DNA from: UBA6168 sp965222975
GTDB lineage: Bacteria > Bacteroidota > Bacteroidia > Chitinophagales > Saprospiraceae
Reading direction: 5' to 3'
DNA length: 64,000 bases
Assembly (NCBI GenBank): GCA_965222975.1
Contig: CBDCVJ010000041.1
Coordinates: 186,001-250,000, forward strand
Each line of letters opens with the position of its first letter. Positions within the stretch are counted from its first letter, which is position 1. Position numbers and translations under genes: made by a program. Positions 63,001 to 64,000 of this stretch are shown in pieces. The notes under the pieces are model-generated. The model was not told the origin of the DNA and made no database searches. It saw only the letters and a list, made by a program, of their open reading frames with translations.

Positions 63001-64000
63001 AATCAACATCTGCGATTACAGGGTACTCGTCAGATGTGCCAGAGAAACAGTCCTGTTGGTACCAATTCCTGTTGTTGTCCACCCCGGCCGGAAAAGGTGA
63101 TGCACCCCCATAGATCATCCTGAATTCAGCTTCACCCCGGTAAAATATTTCTGCAAACCCATCACCGTTGAGGTCATAAGTTGATGGAGAAGAAGCGCCT
63201 GAAAGATCATCAATATCCGCTTCCCACCAAAATGGCTGGCTCGGATTGTTTTGTGCAGCATTCAAATTCACTGCATGCATGTTGCTGCCCGATGCAGCAA
63301 TGATCTCCGGGAAATCTTGAGTGGCACCCTCGGCCAAGTCATCGTAAACATTGGCAATGGAAATGCCGCTCACCCACCAACCGCCCTGCGGGTATTGAAA
63401 GTGGAGGTGCAAACCGTTTTTGTCCCAGATGTAAAGCCCCGATTTCGAACCGTTATTATTGTGGTATCCAACGGTTACAATATCAAGAATGCCATCCAGA
63501 TTGACGTCGGCAGTATGGCTGTACCCATCCTCAAATTGCAGCCCACTCATGGTTCTTATGTTCCGTTGCACCTTGATTTGCAGCCCATCGCCATCTAGGG
63601 GGTCGAGGTCAACGGAATAAATGATTGCCCCTGCCAATAATTCCAGCCCATCGCAATCGGGATCGCCATTGCAGTCTGTAGGAGTCAAAATGTCCACTGC
63701 CGTTGGCTGGGTATGTACCCCAACGCCTCCCTCGTCTTCAGTTCCGTTTAATGTCCAATTCAATTTGGGTGAATTGGGGTTTGTAAAATCGAATTTATAA
63801 ATGTCGTTGTTTACATACACTTCCGGCGTTCCATCACCATCAAAATCTGCTAAAGCCGGGTGGGCCGATCCCCTGCTAATTATCCCTCCACTGGAATGCA
63901 TCATCAATGTCATGGGCGGGTTGGCACCAGGGGTGTAGCCAGTATAGACACTGATCCTGAACAAGCTGTTGCCCCTTGTGATAAAAACTATCTCTGGGAC
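60047..64000 (-). CDS. Giant secreted FG-GAP/SprB-repeat protein with T9SS sorting domain, N-terminus outside window
   Basis: The frame is open from the window end, giving at least 1317 residues. The visible N-terminal ~400 residues hold FG-GAP/VCBS-like repeats (PALADFDGDGTPEVYVNND, DVNLDGILDIVTVG, DLNGDGFAEIFYRG, DVDLDGEAEVLFTG). A PKD/CARDB-like middle with heme-less Cys follows (DSSLCSSDSLSLWLTICNQG). Then come about seven SprB-type repeats, each with a WSNG-like core (ILWSNGATTD, YLWSNGGSTD, YSWSNGAITQ). The end is a T9SS sorting domain (LFPNPTAKNGAAF ... FVKWVVVEQ). It should be a surface adhesin or motility-related protein exported by T9SS. Confidence 0.9.
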   Translation of the reverse strand, partial: VPEIVFITRGNSLFRISVYTGYTPGANPPMTLMMHSSGGIISRGSAHPALADFDGDGTPEVYVNNDIYKFDFTNPNSPKLNWTLNGTEDEGGVGVHTQPTAVDILTPTDCNGDPDCDGLELLAGAIIYSVDLDPLDGDGLQIKVQRNIRTMSGLQFEDGYSHTADVNLDGILDIVTVGYHNNNGSKSGLYIWDKNGLHLHFQYPQGGWWVSGISIANVYDDLAEGATQDFPEIIAASGSNMHAVNLNAAQNNPSQPFWWEADIDDLSGASSPSTYDLNGDGFAEIFYRGEAEFRMIYGGASPFPAGVDNNRNWYQQDCFSGTSDEYPVIADVDLDGEAEVLFTGKTEIGNANGYARGRLWVLESDTTPWMPARSLWNQYNYFGVHINDDLTAPKHQQAHHLEFPGLGSGKRPYNMAHSQLPPLDDNFEPYLPVPDAIVQMDSSLCSSDSLSLWLTICNQGSATLAGSLPISFYQNDPTASVATLLGSTTLNPSLPIDSCSSFSLKIPSAFGMPIFVSANDNGSLPTPFDPSVNFPNTGILECDYENNFTSFDLPQSSTLDLGPDISTCNSNTNTLDAGNGFVKYRWQDGSPDQIFTAYLPGKYWVNAWDVCGIKHTDTVIISFDQLTAIDLGDDLTICEGETVNLSLNGFSTVQWSPSNGLSCDDCPNTIANPMTTITYHVTGADGNCFSSDSVRITVLPKPAFSLDAVAGDCNEPATITAIPTAGTNLDFIWSNGSMDTSIQVGQSGTYSVTATHANGCTLVDSVFVPYTGGVEYSSDVTPILCFGEMGSVALNISQTAPPYSILWSNGATTDTLSNLPPGNIGVTITDANDCEAQEEFLFENPLEIALAPAVTHISCNNDPGSVALHASGGTGQLSYLWSNGGSTDSISIIAPGVYSATVTDSSGCEIVFDQNIAAEEQLEATILFTEIQCSGGMDGSAILTPLNGEPPYNYLWENGQTDSVRTGLGSEPHSVTITDALGCEKKIEFSLIEPDSIEVDISSTPIICFGEMNGSATAEVMGGSPDYSYSWSNGAITQSIENLSSGLYQLTITDEHGCQDSASILMEEPPLLEAAITADPSEICPNETSDLTASAMGSMPPFTYLWSNMVTDSFLVNVPPGMYEVFISDANGCEANSMFVLETSSPPISIQDTIEVATGAAIADGAIILEMVLGGTPPFSFHWSNGDTTQSITDLLPGVYSLTITDAEGCSEEFEFEVGFMVSIGQSDQQGFEASLFPNPTAKNGAAFLSIKTNTVQKIEYGLYDVTGRKLQSNKLLLTTGQMLHPLKAPHVAGVYFLQIIGENGQRAFVKWVVVEQ

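Overview
The window looks like a chromosomal segment of a Bacteroidota bacterium, probably Saprospiraceae or a close relative. Supporting this are TAnnTTTG-type -7 promoter boxes, many short SxC lipoprotein signals, type IX secretion (T9SS) C-terminal sorting domains with SprB and FG-GAP repeats, LytS/LytR-type regulation with an extracellular propeller, a DUF3667 protein and an effector-associated-domain (EAD) protein pair. The genus is inference. No rRNA or tRNA gene was seen.

Layout. 1-9157: end of a molybdenum-hydroxylase 2Fe-2S subunit, TPR and other lipoproteins, a Spy-like protein, a VOC protein, a TlpA-like thioredoxin lipoprotein and a membrane TIR protein. 9186-15000: remnant VapBC module, MarC protein, Lrp regulator, groES-groEL and a B12-binding radical SAM enzyme. 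15000-21095: a 190-bp palindromic element (a second copy lies at 619-808), a Uma2-type nuclease, a GAF protein, an orphan antitoxin and lysS. 21096-34330: a type III-A CRISPR-Cas locus bordered by CGCAAGG-rich repeats. 34332-44724: membrane patatin, pth, a decayed antitoxin/PIN toxin pair, ddl, kptA, a methyltransferase and a LytTR response regulator with its histidine kinase. 45288-64000: a T9SS adhesin, deoxynucleoside kinase with folK, TetR with a hydrolase, TerC, DoxX, ApbE, an exonuclease, PPK2, an S4 protein, a di-heme peroxidase, a DUF3667 protein and a large partial FG-GAP/SprB protein.

The most notable part is the CRISPR locus. Genes cas10-csm2-csm3-csm4-csm5-X1-X2-cas6-cas1(remnant)-cas2 all read in the same direction into an array of 45 repeats. 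Cas10 has the GGDD cyclase motif but no HD nuclease domain, and no csm6 is present. Its place is taken by X1 and X2, two paralogous ~217-residue proteins. Each has an N-terminal EAD-like helical domain and a conserved C-terminal Rossmann-like domain that I cannot assign. X2 overlaps cas6 by ATGA, so the pair is built into the operon. This is the best candidate for an undescribed type III accessory/effector system. cas1 is 5'-truncated although cas2 and the array look intact, and the array contains a duplicated spacer block.

Two wider features stand out. Many leaders contain short iterated words followed by their reverse complement. A GxxExxY gene directly beyond the array lies between 196-bp, ~96% identical inverted repeats. 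Several toxin-antitoxin remnants and palindromic elements suggest a plastic accessory neighbourhood.
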